This document shows, in pieces, positions 1 to 7,829 of a stretch of DNA of 47,989 bases. The translations under genes were made by a program, and so were the position numbers. The DNA is from Jiangella rhizosphaerae (GTDB lineage: Bacteria; Actinomycetota; Actinomycetes; Jiangellales; Jiangellaceae). Position 1 is the stretch's first letter. Each line of letters begins with the position of its first letter. The stretch is from the NCBI RefSeq assembly GCF_003579925.1, contig NZ_QUAL01000036.1, forward strand, positions 2,530-50,518, read 5' to 3'. The notes under the pieces were generated by a model, which was not told the origin of the DNA, searched no databases, and saw only the letters and a program-made list of their open reading frames with translations.

Positions 1-1040
1 CCGTCGACCTCCGTGCCGTCGACCTCCGTGCCGTCGACCTCGGTCTCAGCCTCGGCGCGCTGGTCGCACGCCTGGTAGTAGGCCTCCTGGCTGTCGATGA
101 CCGCGTTGAGCGGGCCCTGCCACAGCCACGGCGCGCCGCACGCGTCGTTGAGGATGTCGATGCTGCCACCCTCGAGCGAGACGAGGCTGCTGAGCAGGTC
201 CGTCGACGGCGCGTCCGCACCGCTGCAGGCGGTGTAGTGGGCCGACTGCTCGCCCAGCACCGTGTTGATCGGGCCCTGCCACAGCCACGGCGCGGCGCAG
301 GCGTTGTTCAGCAGGTTGGCGCCGTCGCCGGTCAGCGTGCCGTCGTTGTTGCAGGCGGCGTAGTGAGCGGCCTGGCCGTCGTTGAACCCGTTGACCGGGC
401 CCTGCCACAGCCAGGGCAGCGCGCACACGTTGTTGCCGACGTTGATGCCGTCGCCATAGGTCGTGCCGTCGCTGTTGCAGGCGACGTACGTGGCCTCCTG
501 GCCCTCGTTGAACACGTTGGCCGGGCCCTGCCAGAGCCACGGGAGGGCGCAGGCACCGTTGAGCACGTTGATGCCGTCGCCGTAGGTGGTCTCTTCGGTG
601 TTGCAGACCACGTAGTAGGCGGACTGGTCCTCGACGGCGCCGTTGGCCGGGCCCTGCCAGAGCCACGGAGCGGCGCAGGTGTTGTTGAGGACGTTGATCC
701 CGTCGCCGTACGAGTCGGCGCCGTTGTTCAGGACGTTGATGCCGTCACCGATCGCGATGCCGGTGTTGCCGTTGCAGGCCTCGTAGTAGGCTTCCTGGCC
801 GCCGACGAAGATGTTGAACGGGCCCTGCCACAGCCAGGGCAGTGCGCACAGGCTGTTGCCGACCTCGATGTCACCGAGACCGAGGGTGTCCAGCAGGCCG
901 TCGGCCTCCTCGACGCTGGTGATCTCGTTGGGGAGCTCAACCCCCTTCCCCTCCTCGGCCGTGGCCGCCGGCACGCTCAGGGCGAAACAGGCGGCGAGCG
1001 CAGCGCCGGCCACAACGGCGCCACGCAGCACTGTCTTCAA
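1..1040 (-). CDS. Secreted six-repeat cysteine protein (3' end outside window)
   Basis: The reading frame starts at a TTG (1038-1040) with AGGAGA (1047-1052) six bases upstream; an in-frame GTG at 1041-1043 is the alternative but sits too near the Shine-Dalgarno. The N-terminus is a Sec signal peptide (MKTVLRGAVVAGAALAAC..., cleavage probably after PAATA). The mature part holds six degenerate repeats with the core C-A-x-PWLWQGP-x-N ... A-x-Y-x-x-C, the two Cys being separated by 23 residues, and linkers of the type GDGINVLNN. After repeat 6 the frame runs into tandem GTEVDG units and leaves the window, so the C-terminus is unknown. The paired Cys suggest one disulphide per repeat in an exported protein. 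It does not fit the chaplin or rodlin patterns I know, and I do not recognise the family. Structural surface protein is an inference only. Confidence 0.8.
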   Translation of the reverse strand, partial: MKTVLRGAVVAGAALAACFALSVPAATAEEGKGVELPNEITSVEEADGLLDTLGLGDIEVGNSLCALPWLWQGPFNIFVGGQEAYYEACNGNTGIAIGDGINVLNNGADSYGDGINVLNNTCAAPWLWQGPANGAVEDQSAYYVVCNTEETTYGDGINVLNGACALPWLWQGPANVFNEGQEATYVACNSDGTTYGDGINVGNNVCALPWLWQGPVNGFNDGQAAHYAACNNDGTLTGDGANLLNNACAAPWLWQGPINTVLGEQSAHYTACSGADAPSTDLLSSLVSLEGGSIDILNDACGAPWLWQGPLNAVIDSQEAYYQACDQRAEAETEVDGTEVDGTEVD

Positions 1041-1110
1041 CACAATTCTCCTCAAATCATTCGAAAGGTGTTTCCCCAGGCAACCTGTTTTCTGGGTGCC
1101 CGCCAGGGAG

Positions 1111-1140
1111 TACATTCAACCCCCTGACCAGAGGTGTCAA
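1111..1140 (-). promoter_or_regulatory. Candidate sigma-70-type promoter of the six-repeat protein
   Basis: On the minus strand a perfect -35 box TTGACA (1135-1140) is followed after 18 bases by AATGTA (1111-1116). It lies about 70 bases before the TTG start, in a locally AT-richer interval. Further upstream, 1168-1187 holds the symmetric element GGTGxCA-N6-TGxCACC, which could be an operator shared with the divergent methyltransferase gene. Confidence 0.5.
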
Positions 1141-1243
1141 GGTACTCTACAAAAGGTCATTCTTCTAGGTGACATACCGGTGACACCACTTCCGAAGGCC
1201 CTTTCTGTCCGAATTAGGGGAGAGGGTCTGCAATGATTGGTCT

Positions 1244-1948
1244 GTGCGCCGCGACGTGATCCCGAGCCCGAACATCTGGCACTATCCGGACGTCTACGAA
1301 ATGGAGAACCGGGGCGTCGACCCCGACGGCGTCATCGAGGCGGCCATGCTGGGCATCCACGACTGGGCCGGCCTCGACGTGCTCGACGTCGGCTGCGGCG
1401 CCGGGTTCCATCTGCCCCGGTTCGCCGCGTCGGCCCGCCGCGTCGTCGGCGTCGAGCCGCACCCGCCGCTGGTCCGCCGGGCACAGCAGCGGGTCGCCGC
1501 GCTGCCGGCCGCGGTGCGTTCGCGCATCACCGTCCAGCGCGGCAGGGCGCAGCAGCTGCCGCTCCCGCCGGCGTCCGTCGACGTCGTGCACGCCCGCTGG
1601 GCCTACTTTTTCGGTCCCGGCTGCGAACCGGGGCTGGCCGAGGTCGCCCGGGTGCTGCGCCACGGCGGCACCGCGTTCGTCATCGACAACGACGCCACGC
1701 GGTCGACCTTCGGTCGCTGGTTCCGCACCGGCCTGCCGTCGTACGACGCCGAGGCGGTGGAACGGTTCTGGGCCCGGCAGGGCTGGCACCGCGAGCCGCT
1801 GACGATGCGCTGGGAGCAGCCCGACCGCGCGTCGTTCGAGGCCGTCGTGCGCATCGAGTTCGACCCGAAGACCGCCGACGCGATCCTGGCCGAGCACACC
1901 GTCAGTTCCGTCGACTACGCCGTCAACCTGTTCTGGCGCCGCTTCTGA
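1244..1948 (+). CDS. Class I SAM-dependent methyltransferase
   Basis: A 234-residue protein with a Rossmann-type methyltransferase fold. Motif I is VLDVGCGAG at residues 46-54, followed by the acidic strand end VVGVEPH and the motif II/III region SVDVVHARWAYFFGPGCEPGL with RVLRHGG. This is the Methyltransf_11/UbiE-like pattern; the substrate cannot be told. The start is a GTG; no ideal Shine-Dalgarno is near it (a GGGGAGAGGG run lies about 17 bases upstream), so the start is uncertain. The gene ends 47 bases before radA on the same strand and is divergent from the secreted repeat protein. No membrane segment or signal peptide is seen. Confidence 0.85.
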   Translation: MRRDVIPSPNIWHYPDVYEMENRGVDPDGVIEAAMLGIHDWAGLDVLDVGCGAGFHLPRFAASARRVVGVEPHPPLVRRAQQRVAALPAAVRSRITVQRGRAQQLPLPPASVDVVHARWAYFFGPGCEPGLAEVARVLRHGGTAFVIDNDATRSTFGRWFRTGLPSYDAEAVERFWARQGWHREPLTMRWEQPDRASFEAVVRIEFDPKTADAILAEHTVSSVDYAVNLFWRRF

Positions 1949-1995
1949 CCGTGAACTCGCCGGCGTTGTCGGTCCGGCCGTCTACGGTTCTGGGC

Positions 1996-3387
1996 ATGGC
2001 GAAGGCGAAGACGACGGCCCCGGTGTTCCGGTGCTCCGAATGCGGCTGGTCCACGGCCAAGTGGGTCGGCCGGTGCGGCGAGTGCCAGGCGTGGGGCACG
2101 GTCGAACAGGCCGGCGCGGCGAAGGCCGGCGTCACGGTCGCCGGCCCGGTCACCGAGGCGGCCCGGCCCATCGGCTCCGTCGCCATCGAGGCGGCGCGCT
2201 CGCGACCCACCGGCGTCGGCGAGTTCGACCGCGCGCTGGGCGGCGGGCTGGTGCAGGGCGCCGTCATCCTGCTGGCCGGCGAGCCCGGCGTCGGCAAGTC
2301 GACCCTCCTGCTCGACGTCACCGCGCGGTGGGCGCACGAGGCCGGCCGGGCGCTCTACGTCACCGGCGAGGAGTCCGCCGCCCAGGTGCGGCTGCGGGCC
2401 GAGCGCACCGGCGCCGTCGCCGACCACCTCTACCTCGCCGCCGAGACCGACCTGTCCGCCGTCCTCGGGCACATCGACGAGGTGCGGCCGTCGCTGCTGG
2501 TGCTCGACTCCGTCCAGACGGTGTCCAGCCCGGCCGTCGACGGCGCGGCCGGCGGCGTCACGCAGGTCCGCGAGGTGGCCGCGTCGCTCATCCGGGTGGC
2601 CAAGGACCGCGGCATCGCCACCATCCTCGTCGGCCACGTCACGAAGGACGGCAGCATCGCCGGGCCGCGGGTCCTCGAGCACCTGGTCGACGTCGTGCTG
2701 CACTTCGAGGGCGACCGCCACTCGCGGCTGCGGCTGGTGCGCACGGTCAAGAACCGGTTCGGCCCGGCCGACGAGGTCGGCTGCTTCGACCTCACCGACA
2801 CCGGCATCAGCTCGCTCGCAGACCCCACCGGGCTGTTCCTGTCCCGGCACGCCACGCCGGTGCCGGGCACCTGCATCACGGTGACGCTCGAGGGCCGGCG
2901 CCCGCTGCTCGGCGAGGTGCAGGCGCTGGTCGCGACGTCGGCGCTGGCCACGCCGCGGCGGGCGAACAGCGGGCTCGACTCCTCCCGGGTGGCCATGGTG
3001 CTGGCCGTGCTGGAACGCCGCGGCCAGGTCCGGCTCAGCAACAGCGACGTCTACACCTCCACCGTCGGCGGCGCGAAGCTGTCCGAGCCGTCCACCGACC
3101 TCGCGCTGCTCCTGGCCGTGGCCAGCGCGGCGTCCGGCTCGCCGCTGCCGGCCGGGCTCACCGCGCTCGGCGAGGTCGGGCTGGCCGGCGAGATCCGCCG
3201 GGTGTCCGGCCTGAGCCGGCGGCTGGCCGAGGCCGAGCGCATGGGGTTCACGACGGCGCTGGTACCGGCCGACCCCGGCCCGGTGCCCGGCGGCATCCGC
3301 GTCATCGAAGTGGCCGATGTCGGACAGGCGCTGGCCGCCGCGCGACGCGATGCCGGGTTGGCCACGGATTCGCCGCAGCACAGCTGA
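1996..3387 (+). CDS. radA: DNA repair protein RadA (Sms)
   Basis: 463 residues, the normal RadA length. RadA is a RecA-related helicase that drives branch migration and processing of recombination intermediates. Domains in order: a C4 zinc finger (C13, C16, C27, C30), a RecA-like ATPase with Walker A GEPGVGKST at 95-103, the RadA-specific KNRFG motif at 252-256, and a C-terminal Lon-protease-like domain (SDVYTSTVGG ... LGEVGLAGEIR). The ATG at 1996 gives the expected MAKAKTTAPVFRCSECG start. A TACGGT -10-like box ends 7 bases before it, so the mRNA may be leaderless. disA follows 156 bases downstream, the pairing also known in Mycobacterium (Rv3585-Rv3586) and Bacillus. Confidence 0.97.
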   Translation: MAKAKTTAPVFRCSECGWSTAKWVGRCGECQAWGTVEQAGAAKAGVTVAGPVTEAARPIGSVAIEAARSRPTGVGEFDRALGGGLVQGAVILLAGEPGVGKSTLLLDVTARWAHEAGRALYVTGEESAAQVRLRAERTGAVADHLYLAAETDLSAVLGHIDEVRPSLLVLDSVQTVSSPAVDGAAGGVTQVREVAASLIRVAKDRGIATILVGHVTKDGSIAGPRVLEHLVDVVLHFEGDRHSRLRLVRTVKNRFGPADEVGCFDLTDTGISSLADPTGLFLSRHATPVPGTCITVTLEGRRPLLGEVQALVATSALATPRRANSGLDSSRVAMVLAVLERRGQVRLSNSDVYTSTVGGAKLSEPSTDLALLLAVASAASGSPLPAGLTALGEVGLAGEIRRVSGLSRRLAEAERMGFTTALVPADPGPVPGGIRVIEVADVGQALAAARRDAGLATDSPQHS

Positions 3388-3543
3388 ATCGTTGCGTGGT
3401 ATTGACGCGAACGTCGCCGCACACCGGCACATCACGCCCTAGACTGTTCTATCCAGCGTCGTCTGCCGTCCCTCGCCGGGGCGGTGCCGTGCGACCGTAC
3501 ACTGTTCATCACGAGAAGCCGTCCGGGTCACGACAGGGGTCAC

Positions 3544-4638
3544 GTGCAAGGCATCGATCGAGCCGGCGCCGACGCGAAGCTGCGCCTGGCTCTGGCAGCT
3601 GTGGCGCCCGGCACAGCGCTGCGCGAGGGCCTCGAGCGCATCCTGCGCGGCCGCACCGGCGCCCTGGTCGTGCTCGGCTACGACAAGACCATCGAGGCCA
3701 TGTCCACCGGCGGCTTCAGCCTCGACGTCGAGTTCAGCGCCACCCGGCTGCGCGAGCTGGCGAAGATGGACGGCGCCATCGTCGTCGACCGCGACTGCAC
3801 CAAGATCCTCAAGGCGGCCACCCAGCTGGTGCCCGACCCGTCCATCCCGACGACGGAGTCCGGCACCCGGCACCGCACCGCCGAGCGGGTGGCCAAGCAG
3901 ACCGGTTTCCCGGTCATCTCGGTGAGCCAGTCCATGCGCATCGTCGCCATCTACGTCGACGACATCCGCTACGTGCTCGAGGACGCCGGGCAGATCCTGT
4001 CGCGGGCCAACCAGGCGCTGGCCACGCTCGAGCGCTACAAGCTGCGCCTCGACGAGGTGTCCGGCACGCTGTCGGCGCTGGAGATCGAGGACCTCGTCAC
4101 CGTCCGCGACGTCGTCTCGGTGGCGCAGCGGCTGGAGATGGTGCGGCGCATCTCGGTCGAGATCGACGGCTACGTCGTCGAGCTCGGCACCGACGGCCGG
4201 CTGCTGAGCCTGCAGCTCGACGAGCTCGTCGCCGGCGTCGACTCCGACCGCGAGCTGGTGATACGCGACTACCTGCCGGCACCGTCCGGCCGCCGCAAGC
4301 GCAGCCTCGGCGAGGCCATCAGCGCGCTCGACACGCTGTCCGGCACCGACCTGCTCGACCTCGGCGCGGTGGCCCGGGCGCTGGGCTTCCCCGGCGGCGG
4401 CGAGCAGCTCGACGCCGCCGTGAGCCCGCGCGGGTTCCGGCTGCTGGCCCGGGTGCCGCGGCTGCCCGACAGCGTCATCGACCGCCTGGTCGAGCACTTC
4501 GGCGGCCTGCAGAAGCTGCTGGCCGCCAGCGTCGACGACCTCCAGGCCGTCGAGGGTGTCGGCGAGTCCCGCGCCCGCAGCGTCCGCGAGGGGCTCTCGC
4601 GGCTGGCCGAGTCCAGCATCCTCGAACGCTACGTCTGA
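3544..4638 (+). CDS. disA: Diadenylate cyclase DisA (DNA integrity scanning protein)
   Basis: DisA makes cyclic di-AMP from two ATP and binds branched DNA. The 364-residue product has the DAC domain with the catalytic DGA motif at 76-78 and the RHR motif in GTRHRT at 107-112, then the helical linker and a C-terminal RuvA-like helix-hairpin-helix region ([21 protein letters not shown]). The GTG at 3544 with AGGGG just upstream gives the usual family length; a longer in-frame start at 3484 would add an unlikely basic extension. It is paired with radA, matching the known functional link in which RadA modulates DisA. Repeat copy 1 begins 34 bases after the stop codon. Confidence 0.96.
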   Translation: MQGIDRAGADAKLRLALAAVAPGTALREGLERILRGRTGALVVLGYDKTIEAMSTGGFSLDVEFSATRLRELAKMDGAIVVDRDCTKILKAATQLVPDPSIPTTESGTRHRTAERVAKQTGFPVISVSQSMRIVAIYVDDIRYVLEDAGQILSRANQALATLERYKLRLDEVSGTLSALEIEDLVTVRDVVSVAQRLEMVRRISVEIDGYVVELGTDGRLLSLQLDELVAGVDSDRELVIRDYLPAPSGRRKRSLGEAISALDTLSGTDLLDLGAVARALGFPGGGEQLDAAVSPRGFRLLARVPRLPDSVIDRLVEHFGGLQKLLAASVDDLQAVEGVGESRARSVREGLSRLAESSILERYV

Positions 4639-4671
4639 ACCGTCGGGCTTGGCCGTCGTTGGTGAGTTGGG

Positions 4672-5207
4672 CCGTCCCCCTGCTGCCCGATTGTCTTGGC
4701 CGCGTGTGCGCGCCTCAAGTCCGCGGCCTCTGACTGTGTACTGCTCGCTGTGGTTGGGGGCCTTGGACTTGGCCCGCGCGCCCGCGGCTAAGAACGGGCA
4801 GCTATCAGGGGGACGGGGGGAGTGTGGCGACGGCTGCCGGGGTCGTCGGCCCCGATACTGTGTGGCGTTGGTGTCGTTCGGCGTCCACTAGGCGAGATTT
4901 CACCGTGATTCGGGAGCCATCACGAGGATTGCCCCAGCGTCAACACCCCTACAGGCATGGTGATGCTCAGGTAATCCTCGTGATGTAGGCGATCGCCGAT
5001 GATCATCGCGATCCACGACCGGACAAAACGGCGCGAAACGGGCACGCCAACGCCGAGGCGTGCCCACATCCTCCCCGTCCCCCTGATAGCTGCCCGTTCT
5101 TGGCCGCGAAGCCGCGGGTCAAGTCCGCCCCTCGTCGCGAAGCGACTCCATGGCGGACTTGAGGCGCGGGTTCGCGGCAAGAGAATGGGGCAGCAGGGGG
5201 ACGGGGA
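4672..5207 (-). repeat. Composite palindromic repeat, copy 1 (B-A-B')
   Basis: The interval between disA and the next gene (4639-5363) has no credible gene. It holds module A (4799-5092), bounded by inverted repeats beginning CAGCTATCAGGGGGACGGGG, and containing the inner hairpin CATCACGAGGATT (4918-4930) / AATCCTCGTGATG (4973-4985). Module A is flanked on both sides by a B stem-loop: 4699-4722 paired with 4765-4788, and 5103-5129 paired with 5152-5178. The copy lies in inverted orientation to copies 2 and 3: its reverse complement reads almost base for base like 19201-19490. Short open frames inside are byproducts of high GC. Confidence 0.9.
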
Positions 5208-5246
5208 GCCCACCCACGGATCCAGGGCAGAAGGCCCCGAACATGA

Positions 5247-5291
5247 CTCGTGGGCCCGGCCGCCCTCTCGGGAGGGGGCCGGACCCACGAG
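5247..5291 (-). terminator. Large stem-loop downstream of the secreted protein gene
   Basis: Arms of about 20 bases, CTCGTGGG...CCCTC (5247-5267) and GAGGG...CCCACGAG (5272-5291), close on a TCGG loop with one mismatch and one bulge. It lies after the minus-strand gene ending at 5364 and next to repeat copy 1. There is no U-run, so the terminator role is inferred from the stem strength and position. Confidence 0.55.
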
Positions 5292-5309
5292 CTCTCATTC
5301 ACTTTTCAC

Positions 5310-5334
5310 CACGGCGAGGGGTGGGCTCGCCGTG
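5310..5334 (-). terminator. Perfect 9-bp hairpin after the secreted protein gene
   Basis: CACGGCGAG (5310-5318) pairs perfectly with CTCGCCGTG (5326-5334) around a 7-base loop. It starts 30 bases after the stop codon of the minus-strand gene 5364-6593. It is followed in the minus direction by GTGAAAAGTG rather than a U-tract. Confidence 0.55.
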
Positions 5335-5363
5335 CTCGATCGCCGGGTCGGACCCGGCGGCTC

Positions 5364-6593
5364 TCAGAGCGAGCGCGCGGCGTCCGCCTCGGCGGAGTCG
5401 CCGGTGATGCCGCCCTGCGGAACCTCGACGCTCAGCTCGGGGAAGCTCAGCAGGCCGACCTCGGCGCTGGCCACCTCGACGTCGCCGACGACCGGGACGG
5501 GCACGCTCACCGTGACGCGCACCGACAGGCCGCCGCCCGAGGCGGACGCGACCGTGCCGTCCTCGGCGAGGACGGTGTCGGAGTCGCGGTAGTCGGCGAA
5601 GTTCAGGTTCACCGACAGGCCGTTCAGCTCGAAGGTCTGGTCGAAGCCCGGCTCGACGTCGATGACCTCGTCGTCACCGACGTGCAGCTCGAGGGCCGGC
5701 AGCTCGTAGTCGAACGTCGCGCCGCCCGGCTCGCCGGTCGCCTCGAGCCGGCCCCACGCGTTCGGGGTCTCGCCGTCGTCGGCCCCGGCGAAGCCGAGAG
5801 AGATGCCGCCGTTGGCCGCCCCGCCCAGGATGCTCAGGTCCGCGAACCGGCCGCTGACCTCAGCGTACGCACCCAGGGAACCGTCCTCCTTCGGGAAGGT
5901 GCCGGTCTCCTGCAGCAGCTGGCCGGCGCCGACGGTGACGACCGGGCTGCCGACCGGCAGCTCGATCGGCAGCAGCTCGGTGACCGCCCCGAGGTCCGCG
6001 ACGTCGATCAGGTCGACCTCGCCGACACCGGAGTACAGCGACGTCAGCACGCCGCCCTCGCCGCCCTCGGTGACGAGGTCGTCGTTCCAGTTGGCCTTGG
6101 CCTCACCGGAGATCGCGTCGAGGTTGCCGAGGATCGGCACCTCGAGGCCGTGCAGGCCGTAGGTCGCCGCCTCCGGCTCCTCCGGCAGCGCGACCTGCTC
6201 GACCAGGTACGGGACGTCGAACTCGGCGCCCGCGCCGCCGATGCTGGCGATCGTGCCGAACGCGCGGGAGTGGACGCCCTCGTCCTCGCCCTCGATGCCG
6301 GCCGAGTTCGCCTCGGACTCGATCTGCCCGACGGTGACGTGCGCGTCGAGCTCGGGCACCTGCACCGGGATCGGCGCCTGGGCGCCGGTCCTCACCTGAG
6401 CAGTGGCGTAGTAGCCATCCGCTGCGATCCTGAACTCGCCGGAGCGCTGGTCCGGCCCGGCGGCCTGGCCGGACTCGGCGGCCTGTGCCTGCAGCCCGGC
6501 GGCCGAGCAGGCCAGCGCCGCGCCGGCCACACCCGCTGCCACCTTGACCGCACCACGACGCACACGCCGCCGGTCAGTCGCTTCCAGAGTCAT
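5364..6593 (-). CDS. Secreted protein of unknown function
   Basis: 409 residues. The N-terminus is a long, arginine-rich signal peptide ([20 protein letters not shown]...) with probable cleavage near AQAA-ES, leaving an acidic, Gly/Glu/Val-rich mature protein with many alternating beta-strand segments and almost no Cys. No catalytic motif, LPxTG sorting signal or transmembrane anchor is visible at the C-terminus (ends DAARSL). GGAGAAGGAG lies just before the ATG. The interval upstream (6594-6802) is locally AT-rich and must hold its promoter. The family is not recognised; an extracellular beta-sandwich protein is a guess. Two strong hairpins follow its stop codon. Confidence 0.8.
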   Translation of the reverse strand: MTLEATDRRRVRRGAVKVAAGVAGAALACSAAGLQAQAAESGQAAGPDQRSGEFRIAADGYYATAQVRTGAQAPIPVQVPELDAHVTVGQIESEANSAGIEGEDEGVHSRAFGTIASIGGAGAEFDVPYLVEQVALPEEPEAATYGLHGLEVPILGNLDAISGEAKANWNDDLVTEGGEGGVLTSLYSGVGEVDLIDVADLGAVTELLPIELPVGSPVVTVGAGQLLQETGTFPKEDGSLGAYAEVSGRFADLSILGGAANGGISLGFAGADDGETPNAWGRLEATGEPGGATFDYELPALELHVGDDEVIDVEPGFDQTFELNGLSVNLNFADYRDSDTVLAEDGTVASASGGGLSVRVTVSVPVPVVGDVEVASAEVGLLSFPELSVEVPQGGITGDSAEADAARSL

Positions 6594-6802
6594 ACTTGCT
6601 CCTTCTCCACTACCTTTCCGGCCTTGATGACGTCAAAGTCCGGATTTTCCCTATGCGCAAGTATTGATCACGCGGCAAAGACGCTAACTACGCAACTGAT
6701 CGCGAGTCAACGACCATGACGAAATGTCATCGGCGAATGTTTTCCATTGTCCTTTTCGACCCTTTGCGCCCGGCCGGCGGCGGCGCTTTAGACTCGGGTC
6801 CG

Positions 6803-7675
6803 ATGCACGCCGCCGTCCTGTCCTGGTACTCCGCGCACGCGCGCGATCTGCCGTGGCGCGCGCCGGACCGCACCCCGTGGGGCGTTCTGGTGAGCGAGAT
6901 CATGTTGCAGCAGACGCCGGTCGTCCGGGTCGAGCCCGTGTGGCACGAGTGGATGCGCCGGTGGCCGCGACCGGCCGACCTCGCCGCCGAGGAACCGGGC
7001 GAGGCGATCCGGGCCTGGGGCCGCCTGGGCTACCCGCGGCGGGCGCTGCGACTCCACGCGGCCGCCGCGGCGATCGTCGAGCGGCACGGCGGCATGGTGC
7101 CCGCCACGTACGACGAGCTGATCGCACTGCCCGGCATCGGCGACTACACGGCCGCCGCCGTCGCGTCGTTCGCGTTCGGTGCCCGGCACGCCGTCCTCGA
7201 CACCAACGTCCGCCGGGTGCTCGCCCGCGCCGTCGCCGGGACCCAGTACCCACCCACGGCGCCGACGGCCGCGGAACGGCGGCTGGCGCAGGATCTGCTG
7301 CCCGACGCCGACACGGCGCCGCGCTGGGCGGTCGCCGTCATGGAGCTGGGCGCACTCATCTGCACCGCGCGGTCGCCGCGCTGTTCGTCCTGCCCCATCG
7401 CGAGCGAATGCGCCTGGCGGCTGGCCGGTTCCCCTCGCGACGACGGCCCGCCGCGGCGTGGCCAGGCGTGGCACGGCACCGACCGCCAGGTGCGCGGCCG
7501 CCTGATGGCGGTGCTGCGCGAGTCGGCCGGCCCGGTGCCGAAGCGGCTGCTGGACGCGACGTGGGCCGAGCCCGTGCAGCGCGAGCGAGCGCTGGACGCA
7601 CTGGTCGCCGACGGCCTCGTCGAGCCCCTGGACGGCGACCTCTTCCGCCTGCCCACCTCCACCCCGCAAAGTTGA
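6803..7675 (+). CDS. mutY: A/G-specific adenine DNA glycosylase MutY
   Basis: MutY removes adenine mispaired with 8-oxoguanine. The 290-residue product shows the HhH-GPD fold: catalytic Glu32 in SEIMLQQTPV, the helix-hairpin-helix LPGIGDYTAAAVASFAFG (109-126), the essential Asp133 in VLDTNVRR, and a [4Fe-4S] cluster motif Cys187-x6-Cys194-x2-Cys197-x5-Cys203. The C-terminal Nudix-like recognition domain is shortened, as usual in actinobacteria. The ATG at 6803 is chosen over an upstream in-frame start because it begins directly before the conserved VLSWYSAHARDLPWR. A TAGACT box (6789-6794) ends 8 bases before it, so the mRNA may be leaderless. Confidence 0.95.
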   Translation: MHAAVLSWYSAHARDLPWRAPDRTPWGVLVSEIMLQQTPVVRVEPVWHEWMRRWPRPADLAAEEPGEAIRAWGRLGYPRRALRLHAAAAAIVERHGGMVPATYDELIALPGIGDYTAAAVASFAFGARHAVLDTNVRRVLARAVAGTQYPPTAPTAAERRLAQDLLPDADTAPRWAVAVMELGALICTARSPRCSSCPIASECAWRLAGSPRDDGPPRRGQAWHGTDRQVRGRLMAVLRESAGPVPKRLLDATWAEPVQRERALDALVADGLVEPLDGDLFRLPTSTPQS

Positions 7676-7744
7676 TCTTCTGAGGGTGGGGGCGTTCGGC
7701 GAGGGCGGCGACCGCGGCTGGTCATCACCTCGGCGTGACCACTC

Positions 7745-7773
7745 TTGACCGTCGGTAATCATTTCGCTACGTT
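7745..7773 (+). promoter_or_regulatory. Promoter of the nagZ-namZ-amiE operon
   Basis: TTGACC (7745-7750), a 17-base spacer, then TACGTT (7768-7773). It lies 56 bases upstream of the nagZ ATG. Box sequence and spacing fit an actinobacterial housekeeping sigma factor. Confidence 0.6.
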
Positions 7774-7829
7774 CCGCCACAAGCTGGCTCGCTGAAAACG
7801 GCAACCGCCCATCCTCTGGGGAGGCCCGC

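Noticed and set aside
1-1040. Chaplin or rodlin identity for the six-repeat protein
   Set aside because: The chaplin pattern (Gly-Asn-Gly with short hydrophobic core) and the rodlin pattern are not present; WLWQGP with 23-residue Cys spacing is different.
1237-3387. RadA with a 250-residue N-terminal extension
   Set aside because: The extra part is the methyltransferase gene read in another frame; the zinc finger begins right after the ATG at 1996 as expected.
4799-5092. Module A as a CRISPR repeat or riboswitch
   Set aside because: No regular repeat-spacer array, no cas genes, and the copies lie after gene ends in either orientation rather than in 5' leaders of related genes.
7669-7682. 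A half copy of the GTTGATCTTGG palindrome after mutY
   Set aside because: Only GTTGATCTT is shared and no second arm exists nearby; nine bases are too few to claim a relation.
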